Positions 1-11,842 of a stretch of 64,000 nt of DNA are shown here, one piece after another. Made by a program: the position numbers and the translations under genes. Below the pieces are notes generated by a model. It was not told the origin of the DNA, did not search any database, and saw nothing but the letters and a program-made list of their open reading frames with translations. Origin of the DNA: Bondarzewia mesenterica (Eukaryota; Basidiomycota; Agaricomycetes; Russulales; Bondarzewiaceae); NCBI GenBank assembly GCA_004802705.1, contig SGPL01000033.1, positions 12,750 to 76,749 of the forward strand. The letters run 5' to 3'. Position 1 is the stretch's first letter. Each line of letters starts with the position of its first letter.

Positions 1-1346
1 TGCCATCTCGCCTAGCTTGTCCTACTCGTGTCGCTTCTGGGCAGATCACNTCCNATTCGTGANATGTGANGNTGCNGTTNTGNATGCANTCNAGANNTTT
101 TTNNACACNCAATTCCTATTNTGGNTGGAGGCNGTCNGTCTNCTCAAGGAGGTGAGCACGGCTTCTCNNGCNNTNAAACATNTGATGGANTGGAGNNNCA
201 NTGTGAGCTGGTCATNTNCATCCNGTATCAATANGTNANGGCTTACNAGATANTATNCTAGGTTTNNGACAGCAATGNNCATGAATTTGCGGCAGATGCN
301 GTGAAATTTGTTTCACACTTNGGGACGGTCATCNCACANAGTGCNCCTCANNTCTACTTGTCNGCACTGCCATTTGCTCCCAAAGGNTCNCTNGTNGCAN
401 NGCANTACNNGCAGCNNNGATTCTCAANGCTNATTGTCNTNGAGGCNGGNAANATGATNGANTGGCCTNTTTTACAGATGAGTATGGGGAGAGCACACCT
501 CNGNNGTCACTTCCGTCGCTTTCTCACCAGATGGGAAGCGCATCGTCTCGGGCTCGTGNGACAAGACAATCCGAGTNTGGGATGCAGAGACAGGANCTGC
601 CTTGTCTGCNCCATTCGAAGGTCACACCNACTNGGGTCAGTTCTGTCGCTTTTTCGCGAGATGGGAAGCGCGTCGTCTCGGGCTCGTGCGACAAGACAAT
701 CCGAGTCTGGGATGCAGAGACAGGAGCTGCCGTGTCCGCCCCATTGAAGGGTCACACCAACGAGGTGAGATCCGTCGCTTTCTCGCCTGATGGGAAACGC
801 ATCGTCTCGGGCTCGAAAGACGAGACAATCCGAGTTTGGGATGCGGAGACAGGAGCTGCCATGTCTGCACCATTCGAAGGTCACACCACCGAGGTCAGAT
901 CCGTCGCTTTCTCGCCAGACGGGAAGCGCATCGTCTCGGGCTCGGATGACAACACAATCCGAGTTTGGAATGCAGAGGTAGGGGTTGGGATGTTGTCAGC
1001 CTCTGTAGAGCACACTGGCACGTCCGTTGAAAGATCATCCTGTGGCCCCACCCCTCCGCTGCATCGAGAGGTAGCGTTCTCACCTTATGCCGAACATGCA
1101 CTTCCCATAATCGGGCTTCCGGCATTGATAGAAGTGCCTTTCCACGAGGCTTTGTTCAAGATGCAAGACGGGTGGATTATTGGTCCGCGGGATGCACATC
1201 TCTTCTGGGTACCGCCCTCTTATCGTCTCAGTCTATGGCGGCCAAGAACCACGGCAATCGTGGGTCCGTCAGCCACAATTCTCGATCTGAGTCGTTTTGC
1301 GCACGGAACCCGTTGGACAGAGTGCTACTCCGATCCGCAGAATTGA
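1..1346 (+). CDS. NLR-type (NACHT-WD40) protein, C-terminal part
   Basis: This is the C-terminal half of a fungal STAND/NLR protein of the HET-E-like type; these are cytosolic sensors linked to non-self recognition. Around 300-480 the translation reads ALPFAPK, an IV-E motif and WP-LQM, matching (from memory of the family) the linker between the NACHT module and the WD40 propeller in mushroom NLRs. From 512 to about 990 there are four WD40 units with the pattern SVAFSPDGKRIVSGS, TIRVWDAETG. The last 110 residues carry the usual C-terminal tail (DGWI, FWVPPSYR, LWRPR-TAIVG, HGTRWTECY). The stop is at 1344-1346. The NACHT domain and start lie upstream of the window. Many N bases and one extra base near 634 break the frame between units 1 and 2, so coding continuity before 640 is inferred. 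Confidence 0.72.
512..990 (+). repeat. Tandem 129-bp WD40 coding repeats
   Basis: Unit starts (the codon for S in SVAFS) are at 512, 642, 771 and 900. Spacing is 129 nt except for 130 between the first two, where an N-containing stretch has one extra base. The fourth unit is incomplete before the C-terminal tail. Units are nearly identical in DNA sequence except at a few codons: GS-C-D-K, GS-K-D-E and GS-D-D-N in units 2, 3 and 4. This is the signature of concerted evolution with selected variable positions. Confidence 0.85.
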
Positions 1347-3152
1347 CTTCGCGCCCATAGTTTGGTCAGTATTTGTTTTCTTACGGATTCATTAGATTTT
1401 TTGCTTCCACATTATAGCTGACATCCTGTCTTTCCTCTGTGTCGTATGAACCACGGTGTATACCAGTACTGGTCTTCCCAACACTCCCAAACTCATTGTC
1501 TCACTGTGCGACACTATTCCCCACAAAGACGTGTATTATCACCCCAGCCACCAGCCTATCGTCATCTCAGCTTTGCTGTGCTGTCTACATTCGAACAACA
1601 TACCAACGATTTCGTTCATCTACGTGCTTACCTCATCATGTCCGTAGCACGCCCTGATCCAATCTAAAATATTTCCAGTATGAAAACTGCTGAGACCAAG
1701 TCAGTAATGAAACGGCCGACCACTGGCTCTGTCCGCGACCCTTCCCTGGCAAACAGATGTCTTTGAAGCTGAAGAGGATGCGCAGGTTAGCTCTCTCCCT
1801 CCAGAGAGATCAGTCACTACTGGTATCAAAGCCGGAGCACCTGACAAAAGAAATAAGACAAGGACGCCGACCCTGAGGGTGCGTTTTAACAGAGCGCGCG
1901 GGACGCATCACGTCCTGCGGCGGTCAGACTGCGATAAGTAGGTAAGGAGGAGCCATGGTCAGCGATCCTCGCAACACAATATTTGAACCATCCATTCAAC
2001 ACGTCGCGTCCGTCCGCATCGAAAAAGGACCCAACTAGAGGTACTTTCAAATGCCATGAAACCCGGTCCACAACCCACCTATCCATACATTAGAGTCCCA
2101 CATCTTATATTCAAGACCCGTACGTCAGCACCAATTCATGATCCCAGGCTGAATCAGAGACCACCAAGGTCACAGTTAACGGTGAGTCTGACACCACCAC
2201 CAACTTCGAGGCGGTTACATACGCCTTCGTCCTGCCATGAGTGATAGTACACATACGGTTCGCAGGAGCAGAACCGGGTGGACTCCACGACGCATGAACG
2301 TCCACGTTCGAATCACATCCGCACGCCGGGTCCGCAGGAGAGCCAGTATGGTAGTACGAATTCAAATCTGATCGAGCCCTCGGACATCAAGAGTGGTGCC
2401 GCAAACCACTTCAGGTGAATGATTCGAGTCATTGTGTGATATGAAGCTTCAAGCTTCAAGCCCGGCAATCCAGGTTTGCATACTCCAGTCTCATATCGCA
2501 GCAGAACAAGCATCAGCAAAAGGGCAAGGTTTCCTTTTTTGAACTTTTGCGACTTACATGGCTTGTGCAAGGAATCCCAGTGCCGACAGCAACCTACTTG
2601 CTGCGAGTCAAACCAGACAAGTGTTCATTTTCAAAGTTAGACTAAGTAGTACAAGATGTGTCCACAGTTTGATCAAGCCAGAGAATGTGTGGGCTCTGAT
2701 TTGAATGGTTAATCCTATTTTTTTTATTTAATTTGAAAGGAACAACCCAAAAACATACAAAGGATCTTTAAAATTGGTTATCAGAGCAAATACTAAGTGC
2801 ATGTCATGATAAATATGCTATTTGTACCTTATTTATCTCTTGCAGAAATCCGGACCAAATTTTGTCCTTGTTCATCATTATTTTCACATTTAATCACAGA
2901 TTTAATAACTCCATTCCCCCAGTGTGAGGTTGACCTTGCAAAGCTATGACAAAAACACAGCAACATAGCACATACCATACAGTACAAACCTGTTCTATGA
3001 GCGTGTGGTTGAGGTAGTTGAGAAGCACTTAGAATGCAGGTGTGGTACCTGTAGGCAGACTTCAAAAGATTCGCCGCTGGGCCGCGCATGAGGGTCACAA
3101 TTTTCAGCGTGATAACTTACATCTCGTTACTAAAGGTACAGCATCGATGACT
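1347..3152. other. Intergenic, no supported gene
   Basis: About 1.8 kb between the NLR stop and the TIP41 stop. Open frames here are short (up to about 89 codons), overlap on both strands and resemble no family I recognise. The region around 2,700-2,900 is AT-rich. A short direct duplication (aagcttca repeated) lies near 2,442-2,458. Confidence 0.5.
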
Positions 3153-4253
3153 TCAATTCTTTGGCAGTGTTGCTATTTCCAGCACGGTCCCCAAACCTCT
3201 CCAATTCGTGCCAGCCCCTGCTACCTGGGAAACTTCCTTGGGCAGCTCGGACAGCACCTTGCCGATGAAGTTCGGGTCCGTCAAGGGCGTAAGGTCATCT
3301 CGCCGAGGAAGGAGCTGGGACCGAAGGAGTGGGAGATAAGAGACATGGCGACGACAAAGCGTATCTGGACATACCCGCTTCACGCGATCATAGGGCGCTT
3401 CCCAGCCACTGGTTTCGCGTACAACCAAGGGAGGTGAAGAAACAAAAGAGCAGTATATCCTGGTATCATAGCTTCGAAAGAGAACGTTATCCACTCGAAG
3501 CGTGAATCGTGATAAGATGAAGATGCACGCTGGCATAACACGCTAGACGATCACAGCTCATCGGTAAGAAGTCTGACGCACGTTCCTGAGGAGGGTAAAC
3601 AACGTACTCACTATTCTGACAACAAGATGTGATGAACCGTTATCGTGTAGCTCGTCCTCGAACAAAGGGATTTCCGCATAAAACAGTATGGGATCCGGTC
3701 TCTTCAGCTCATCGATAGGTATATTATGGGCTGTACTCTCCAGGTCTTGCTTCTGCCAGACAGGCTCGTTTATAGATGCAGTTACTGCGTGTCCCGCATA
3801 TGTTGTGGTATATGTCCAGTCGTATGGCTTCGTGGGTACAGTTTTAGGAAGTGGCAATTGTGAATTTGGATCGGTCCTAGAATCAGTATTCGCATCTCCT
3901 CAAAAGTACGACAGAAGGATAGACACTCACCGACTCTTCAACCACGCATCCGCATACCCGACCTTCACGCCTCCGTCCCCCTCTCCAAGCTCTCCGTTCT
4001 TGACAGATTTCAAAGCTTCCTCCGCTCCGAAGGCAAACTTCCACCCCGAAGGACGATGCTCCAACTCCAGCTTATTCGACCCAAACATCATCTCGGGCAA
4101 TGGAAAACCCAAGGATGCTTGGAGCGCGTCGCACTCCGTCGCGTTGGAGATTGGGTTCGTGGTTGCGGTGATGGACCAATCGAATAGTTCGATAGTGCGT
4201 GAGTTGGGTGCTTCAAACAGCTTGTGCTCAGGTACCATGACTGCGGAGGCCAT
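3153..4253 (-). CDS. tip41: TIP41-like protein (TOR/PP2A pathway regulator)
   Basis: TIP41 binds the PP2A regulator TAP42 (or PP2A catalytic subunits directly) and modulates TORC1 signalling in the cytoplasm. Four exons splice cleanly: 4253-3931, 3876-3612, 3542-3375 and 3314-3153, with 54-69 nt introns. The family core is obvious: YDWTYTTTYAGH, the segment PIDELKRPDPILFYAEIPLF followed by EDELHDNG, then RVMP, FTLRVDNVLFRSYDTRIYC and LTPLTDPNFI. The protein is about 270 residues, normal for the family. The start ATG at 4253 is followed directly by family-like sequence. It is divergent from the dynein light intermediate chain gene with 222 bp between the start codons. Confidence 0.93.
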
Positions 4254-4475
4254 TAGGGTGTCGATATAATTAGGCTTGCGCCTGTCGATATTATTTGTCG
4301 ACGCCGTGGTGGAGGCTTGGTGGAGGTTAGGGCGGAGGTGGGCAAGGTTCCGCGGGTTAGAAAGGTCTGAAGTGAAAGCTAGTTAAATTTGAAGCTCCGA
4401 AAGCAGAGACTGGAACTACTTGTTGCTACAGAGAAGGCTACTCAACGCCTGTTCTCGCTTTCTCTGACCATCATC
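4254..4475. promoter_or_regulatory. Divergent promoter region TIP41 / dynein LIC
   Basis: The 222 bp between two divergent start codons must hold both promoters or a shared one. No clear TATA box or known operator can be pointed to. Confidence 0.5.
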
Positions 4476-6918
4476 ATGGATGGTGATTCACGCTCCTCGA
4501 CGCCCGAAGCGCCTCCGCAAGATCTCTGGTCATCCATCCTTGACTCTGTGTCGTCTACACGCTCTATACCCTCCGGGCGGGTCTTGATCCTTGGCCAGTC
4601 CTCTTCCGGCAAGTCGACCCTCGCAAACGCGCTCTTGCAGAAGCCGCCAGCGGACGGTGGAAAGGACGAGTCGAGCACAAATTTTGCGCTCGGTTATGAC
4701 TGGGCGGATATCAGAGATGATGCTGACGAAGGTGTGTGCGAATATTCGCCGCTTGTTGCTTTCTTGGATACAGGCTGTTGCATCCGCATGCATGTGGTCT
4801 CATGAAAGCAACACTGCCCGTCAGACGGGTCTGATGTAGTAGTTGAACCATACTCTGGACGGGCGTTTTGCGGTATGCATGATTCCGTCCTGACGTACCG
4901 TTCTCCACCTAGATACCATTGCCCGACTGTCCGTCTTCACCGTCCCCTCCTCCGCGCCCTCTTATACATCATTGATACCCCATTTCCTACCCCCACGCGC
5001 ATCTCTACCGCATACAATTATACTCATTGTTCTTGACTGGACACGTCCGTGGACCTTCCTGGACGAATTACACACATGGCTGACTTGGGTCGAGGAATGG
5101 GTCAAAGGCGACGGCGCGCGGGAGCTTGAGATCGCGCGCGAGGAGAATCGTGAACGTCGTGAGTGTCTTCTTACATCAATAACATGTAGATGTTAGTGTC
5201 GAGAAGACGCGTCACAAGCGTGTTTCGGGGCAGACTTCCTTTCATAAAGCTCTTCAAATGTGCAGGTAGGTCTTACTTTGGATGATTCTGTTTCGCGAAG
5301 TGCTACGATGTGTAAGACGTATGACTCACATTAGAAGGTATGTGTACAATTACGGTGTTGATTCATGCCAGATTTTGATCGCTGGTATCAAGTGGAGCAA
5401 ACTTGTACTTGTCCTTCAGTCCACATTCTGACGTGACCTACCACTGACCTGAAAACTTGGCAGGGATTTGATTTTACTCGTAGTGATTCTTGAGAGCGAG
5501 TTTGATGGGAAGTCTGTCCAGAAATGTGTTTTATGCGTCTGCAAGGTCACGCACATACTTAGCCCTCAATGTTTTCTTATTCTATGACCAGTCATACTGA
5601 CTTTTTTTTTTGAAGTTCAAGCACATCTGCAGCATTACACGGAACCAAGCTCCGATCCGATCCCAGCAACATCAACAATGCAAGGCACTATATTACCATT
5701 GGGTCCGGGTACCTTCACGCATAATTCCGCAGGTGTACCGATTATTGTTACGTGCACCAAGGCGGACCTGATCGATGAGAATAACGATCTCGTGGCAGGT
5801 GCCTCGGGCATGGGAGGTATGGTGAAGGGCAAGGGTGGAGAATGGGAGGAGAGAACAGACGGAGTGATGCAGATCCTGCGAACAATATGCTTAAAATGTG
5901 GGTCTTCTGTTATGTATACCAAAGACATATCGTTGAAAGCTCCTTTGGTCAGATGGCGCCTCACTTTTTTACACGACGCAACAGCCAGCAACCCTTCAAA
6001 TTCTGCGTCAATATGTCCTTCACCTCCTCTTTATACCCCCCGCACCTTCACCTGGCCTCTCATCCCCTACAGAACCCGTAGCGCCCACACGCAATCCATT
6101 TCCCTTCCAACAGAAACCTAATACATTAGACCGAGACCGCATCGTCGTGCCTGCTGGCTGGGACAGCTGGGGCAAAATCGCAGTACTTCGAGATGGATTT
6201 GATGCGAAAGGATGGGGCGAGGCCTGGGAACGGGATCTAGAGGCTACAGACAACGAATCTCACGATGAATTCAGCGCACGCAAGATGTATATCAGCCTTG
6301 TTCCCGATCAAGGACCCAAGGTAAGCTCTACTATTCCCAATCGTTTGAGTGCCTTATCCGACCGAAACGCAGTCACCGCCTCTTCCTCCCTTCAACAACC
6401 CTACCCCAGAACAAGCCTTCCTCGCTAAAAATTACGACGAGAACTCTAAGAAATCCGACCGCGACCCGCGCGGAATGTTCCGCAATCCAGCTGAGGCCTC
6501 AGGTGCAGGCATCGTCGGTCCACTCGGGAGCAGCTCCTTCAATATGCCAAATGTTGAACGCGCGCTTAGCGAGATGGAGGGCGGGCTGGGGTCCAGCGTC
6601 AGCGGCTCTGATGCCACGCGCAAGCTTGCTGGGCGGCCTATGGCGCGCTCCGAGCGCGGCGGCTCAGGGTCACTTACGGCATCTGTGGGTCCTGGCCGGT
6701 CACCCACGTCGCCGACGCCTGCGAGCCCCGTCCCGATGGCTGGGCAGACGCAACACGAGGTACTGCAGAATTTCTTTCAAAGTTTGTTGAGCTCGAAGGA
6801 TCGCGCGGGGGCGAGCGCGGCTGCGAGAGCTGCGGGAGGGCGAGGAGGGAATGGCGCTCCTGCTGCCGTCACCGAGAACAGCAATGGCAGCGGGAGTGGA
6901 ACGGAGGAGGGGAGTTGA
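4476..6918 (+). CDS. Cytoplasmic dynein light intermediate chain
   Basis: This is the dynein-1 subunit that links the motor heavy chain to cargo adaptors. The N-terminal G-protein-like domain has a P-loop (GQSSSGKST), a TCTKADLID motif (NKxD-like) and DWTRPW. Five exons: 4476-4731, 4913-5158, 5616-5897, 5953-6320 and 6373-6918; joining them gives continuous family sequence across each junction (for example ...DED|TIARLS and LK|YGASLFYTT). The C-terminal half is Ser/Gly/Pro-rich and probably disordered, but contains EVLQNFFQSLLSSK at about 6757-6798, which matches the adaptor-binding helix of metazoan LICs. The intron at 5159-5615 is 457 nt, far longer than its neighbours. The start is the ATG before DGDSRSSTPE; no better upstream ATG gives family sequence. 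Confidence 0.92.
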
Positions 6919-7763
6919 GTGATGGTGGCGTCTATGTGCAGTCTGAGGCGCGGTTATCTACTCCGCTGCTCTGTGGATTGTTATGTGAATTGGATGATGT
7001 TTGAATGGGCTCTTGATTGGTATGCATATGTTGAGGCACCCTTGCCTGTCACCTAGCAAGCATGAATCAATCGATAGAAAGTTGTACATCCCAGTCGAAA
7101 CCCTGATGACACGAGTAATGGGTTGTACAACCAAGATAGTACAAACTCTCACCCTTCGTTCGATATCTACACTTCGGCTTCCCATGCTTGTATTTATTGT
7201 CTCGCCGTCTCGTCTTGGTCTTCTTCGTTGCTGAGATGACCGAATGAGTAGTATCACAAACCACCTGTGAGTTTTTTAACTTCACCCCATGCGACCCGAT
7301 ATTCATCCAAGTTCTCAGGAACCTTTCTTACCCACTTGCCATTAGTTCGGCTGTGGTCGTCGGGCCTGCCCATTCGACCCTATAATAACATGTCTGGTAA
7401 AAACGTGCGTAGGCATGAACACAGGCTGACATAAATTAAGTAAGTATACGTGCAAGCGGCGTGTCTGTCCATATATCGGTGTATCCTAAAAAAAAGTAAA
7501 ATGAAGAGATGACCATCATATCTTGAACCATAGAGGACACTGGACAGGTCTTTTCCAAGGAATAGGATCGTTATGACAGCCCCCTGCACCCCCCAACCTC
7601 CCGGTGGTTCTGTGGTGGGTGATAATAAGGTCCAGATATTCACCGAAATCAGAAATTCCGTTAATTCTCACCGTTCACCTAATCATATCGACCTCTATAC
7701 AATCCCAATATACGGACCGTGTGCTCTGGATTGTGCAGCTTGTCGGCCCTGTCTTTTTTTTAA
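6919..7763. other. Intergenic, convergent 3' regions
   Basis: This lies between the dynein LIC stop and the stop of the minus-strand gene at 7764, so it should hold two 3' UTRs. Short open frames on both strands show no family resemblance. I see no RNA gene. Confidence 0.5.
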
Positions 7764-8531
7764 TTACCTTCCTGATAGCATAGCACACCGGAATGAAGGC
7801 AACAAGAAGGCGGGGATTCCAAAGCCGATGCTGGTCCCCAAAGTTATCCTGTCGCCCTCGCTAAGCCCATGATCAGCAGCTGTTTCTGATGCACTTAACG
7901 ATGACGCTGTGAGAGACGCTGATTGCGAGCCGGTGGATGTCATAGAGAAGCTGGGCGGTGTGGTCGAGTTGAAGTACCACATGGAGTTGTCACGGGCAGC
8001 ATTGAGAGGGTAAATTATGTTCTATCTGAATCAAAGCATGGACACCCACTGACTTAGCACGAGTAGGGAAGGGACAAGAGCATCAGACCCACCGGATTGT
8101 CGTCGTCGAACCACCCATTCTCTACATTCCAGGCGGAGCTGATCGCGGGATCCACTGAAATTCTGATACGCTAGAAATAGAGTATGCAGAGGGAGCAGGA
8201 TAAACACTTGCACATAACTACCCCCGTATGTTCCTATATACCAGTTGTACGGTCACCGGCTTTCGAATACATAGGGTGCGTCTCCCTTCTTGGGTTCTGA
8301 GTAGCCGATGTAATTATTATAACGGGCGTTCATGAACGTGTAGGTTGGAAAGTTTCCTGCTATCTCCCACTAGCGGCATATCAGCGACCGGAGGGGGCAC
8401 GATATCGGGAATGAAAAAATGACCTGCTGGCTTGTGTCACCAGTAAAATGCCAAATGGTCAGGTTCGTTCCCTGGGCTTGGGCAGCGATGTAATATGTGC
8501 CGTTCGGGAGGCTGGGCAACGACGTAGACAT
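7764..8531 (-). CDS. Unknown protein: beta-rich ectodomain-like region plus C-terminal membrane segment
   Basis: I do not recognise a named family. Exon 1 starts at 8531 and reads MSTSLPSLPNGTYYIAAQAQ, then GTNLTIWHFTGDTSQ. After an intron an exon gives WEIAGNFPTYTFMNARY and YIGYSEPKKGDAPYVFE; later exons give SSAWNVENGWFDDDNP and IIYPLNAARDNSMWYFNSTT. This pattern of short Trp- and Gly-containing beta repeats resembles ricin-B/beta-trefoil lectin-like proteins, but that is an inference. A Ser/Thr-rich stalk is followed by a hydrophobic segment (ITLGTSIGFGIPAFLLPSF) and a short tail ending at 7764. No N-terminal signal peptide is visible, so the protein looks tail-anchored. Exon limits between 8000 and 8300 are uncertain. 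Confidence 0.5.
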
Positions 8532-9080
8532 TGGGTTTTTGTGAGAATCGGTACAAGATCCTGACTTCCACCTGTCGGTTTAGACGTGGGTCACACATGG
8601 ACCAAACACGAGCCTCCCCTTTTCAAGCCCAACTGTGCTCATACACTGAACTTTGCTGCACCTTCGGCGCTTGTGCTTGGGACAGATCCGCTTTGATTCC
8701 GAAGAATACTTTACCTTATTCGTAATGGATTGTCTTGCTTGCAGGGCCACCTACTGACTAAGCCACTGTATATTCAAGATAATGTCAATGTTATCAGTAT
8801 TAAAATTTCCCCTTTATACGACTCAATACGCACTTATACAAGACATGGGTTTGAAGAACGAAGAATAATTATCTGCGATGTCCGTCTTGCTATGCAAGGA
8901 ATACTCTTTTTGAGAAAGGCGCATTGGTTGCAAGCTTCACTGAACGCGCATGAGCAGGTGTGAGCACTTGCTTTGAAAGTTAGCGGTGCCTTCATGCTCA
9001 AAGGAGGCTTGTGCGATGCGTATTCGCTGCTCATCGAAATTTTTACAGTCAGTGCGATCACAGTTTCGGTGGTTTATACT
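8532..9080. other. Intergenic
   Basis: 549 bp between the sedolisin stop and the start of the minus-strand gene below it. It would contain the sedolisin 3' UTR and the promoter of the next gene. No other feature is visible. Confidence 0.5.
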
Positions 9081-11495
9081 TCAACCAGCCATCACAATGT
9101 CCTTCAGCTTCCCAAAGTTCGGTGTCCCCAAACCAGTTACTGGATCCCAACCTTCCGAGGCCTGTCAAGCGAAAAACACAACAATTCAGCGGACTGAGGA
9201 ATCTCAATGGCATTGACTCACATTGAATCCAGATGTCCCGCATCCCGTGCTATTTCCTACCGTAATATCATTCAAGCCTTTCATCCCTTTGCTGTACAAG
9301 AGCGGGTTGAGGAACCCAAGGGTGGGGAGACCTGCAGAGACGCGTGCATCATTGAGGAGCGAAACAACGGCTGCGAAAGCGGGAGAGGAGGCTGATGTGC
9401 CCCCAATAAGGCGGGGTTTTCCCTTGAAAAAGATACGGAAAAAGTCGCCTTGGGCGGAGACGTCAGGGAAAGCCTGAACAAAGGTCAGTACTCGTGCATA
9501 TTGATGATATGTATATCCTAGGACAGACTCACTCGACCATTGCTAGCAGATGGAAAATTCGTAATTAGACTTATGAATTGTGACTGAGGGAAAAAAAAAT
9601 TAGACGGACGGATTGTATAAACCGTCGTAGGTTCCACTGGGAAGTTTGTCGAGGTAAGATAGCACTGAGTCGTTTTGGTAACTTGGGCGATCGAACTGAT
9701 TTAGAGTCAATATCATTACGAGTCCCAATGGCCAGAAGCGGAGCAGCCACCCACATAATCACTGAAGCCGCCACCCGAGAAGAACCTCGATACAGCAACC
9801 TCCGGCACATGCTGCGTTCCTCCAACAGAAGTCACACTGCACGATGCACGACGTCGACGATCAGGATGCATAATCTCGTAAATGGGCTGGGAGGCATACT
9901 TACTAAGGACAGGTAGCTGGGAATATGGGAATGAATCGCATCGCATTGCGGTCATCATTCGTAAAACACTTTTGGGTTTCTGGGTTTCCGTCACCATCGC
10001 CAACGCCAAAGTCGCCAGAACTGAACAGAAGGGAGACGCCACGGACACCTTAAAGCAAACGGAGGGTGAGCAGACCTTAACAATCATTATGGGAAGAGCG
10101 CCCACCGAGCTGAGCCAGACCCCTGCATATGCGCTGTGCGTAACTCTTGGGCACTAAAGGGGGGATATATATGTAGGCCTAGTTGAATTTCAACCTCAGC
10201 GTTCGAACGCACCTGTCTGTTCATCGTCACCGTAGCTGGTCGAAATGGTCTGAGATACCACGGACTGCCCAAGAACATAGTCCAACCACTGAAGCAATCG
10301 TGGTCAGAGAATTTAACAACAATCAATTTGACCGCGGTGACATACCTCCGCATATGGCTCGTTTGTGTTAGATGTAGAACGTGCATCCGCAATGAAAGGC
10401 GGCTGTCCCGCTGTCGAGTAAAATGTCCCAGGAATAGGGTCCGTAAGACCGAATGCGTACTGAACATCTAAGCTCGCCTCACTGCCCGCCTTGTCCAGGT
10501 TCTGGTCGTTCTGCCCGCCTACGACAACATAAATCAATCAATCACGACCGTCGTCATGAAAATAGAAGCAAAATCCACCGTTTATCAACGTGACGCTAAA
10601 GGACGGGTTTACCGTCGCCAGTCTCTGATCCTCATAAAATGACTTCAAGTCCTCCAAATTTGCCCACTGATCCAAATAACCCGTGATGCCAATCTGGTTT
10701 CCATTCGTTGCGGAGGGGGTGTAGCCAACCATGTTGTACAATTGTTGCAAACACTTGATAGTGATGATCCTGTTGCAACTCGCGTCGACTTGCATCCCTG
10801 AAACAGGATCTGTAATCATTGAGGTCTCTACCTCCGGACCCGAGGTAGGGTCCTCAGCATCCATGAACCGGACCGATGAGCTGGCGCTTCTCAGCCGCGC
10901 GAACATCGTCGTCGGCTGGATGAGCTCGATGTGTTCGTGCAGCGCCTGTGGGAGGCTATAACTCGTCGTGCGCACCATGACGTCGCCGTCGACGGAATGC
11001 TTCCAGACGTGATACTTCTGTGTAGGTGCGTCACACTGCGATCTTAGTTCAGTACAAATCAAAACTAGACCAGGAACGAACCGTAGCAAGCATCTTCTCC
11101 GCCAATCTAACAGGTACCTTTATGGTGACCCAGTCCCTCGCCGGTGAACGCATACACTCGCTCTCCGGAATCCCATGGCTCAGCAACCAGGCATCCACAG
11201 CAGCGATGCTTATAGAATGCGGTGCAACGAGGTCCTCGACCTCTTCCTTTGATAGATGCGCGCCGTATCGCGCATGTGTGGGGTCGCTCACCTCGTGCAG
11301 GTGCTTTTCAAGCGTAGCGAAGTTTGGCTGGGGGAGCGCGATGCGCAGGGAGAGGATGTGCTCTGCGGGCGCCGCGCCAAGGCTGACCCAACGTGGCGAC
11401 GGAGTTACGTGTTCTTTCAAAATGTGAGGGGACGCAGTGGGGCTTGCAAGGCTCATTCGCCCTAGGATAAGAGCAATGGCGAGGAGGCGGAGCAT
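9081..11495 (-). CDS. Sedolisin family (S53) serine-carboxyl protease, tripeptidyl-peptidase-like
   Basis: A secreted acid protease that removes tripeptides or cleaves internally at low pH; mushroom fungi use several for protein digestion. The start at 11495 gives a signal peptide ([19 protein letters not shown]). A pro-kumamolisin domain follows ([20 protein letters not shown]). Catalytic motifs in order are [13 protein letters not shown] (catalytic Glu and Asp), [12 protein letters not shown] (oxyanion Asp) and [12 protein letters not shown] (catalytic Ser); the C-terminal Ca-site region is [18 protein letters not shown]. The gene has many short introns, for example before [16 protein letters not shown] near 10,290 and after [10 protein letters not shown] near 9,755. 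The stop is at 9081. All catalytic residues are present, so it is probably functional. The exact exon 1 boundary near 11,080 is unsure. Confidence 0.88.
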
Positions 11496-11842
11496 GATGG
11501 AAGGGTGATGGGAAAGTGGCAAGCCGTGTAGGCTAGTAGAGAACGTGGAGCTGAGCCTGATGTGACTGTTCCGAAATGGACCAAGGTGCTGGCTGTTTTA
11601 CCCAGATGACATAGGTCAGAGTAGATGATCCCTGGTCAAAACTCAAACGGACGGCAACATACCTATTCTACGATGAAAAATAAAATATGTTATTAGATAG
11701 ACTGCAATGGCGTGAAAGTCCTGCCAAGTGGAGGATAAGTACGAACAATATTCAAGACCAATATTCCAAACTGCTTCAACCGAGTCTCCTAGACTTCAGG
11801 AACGAGGTGATCCAATTTCCAATGTCCATTCCTCACAAAATG
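11496..11842. other. Intergenic
   Basis: About 350 bp upstream of the sedolisin gene and downstream of the decayed oxidoreductase; probably the sedolisin promoter. Nothing else is recognised. Confidence 0.45.

Noticed and set aside
1886..2570. Possible minus-strand gene made of three short frames
   Set aside because: Joined pieces resemble no family and have no convincing splice pattern.
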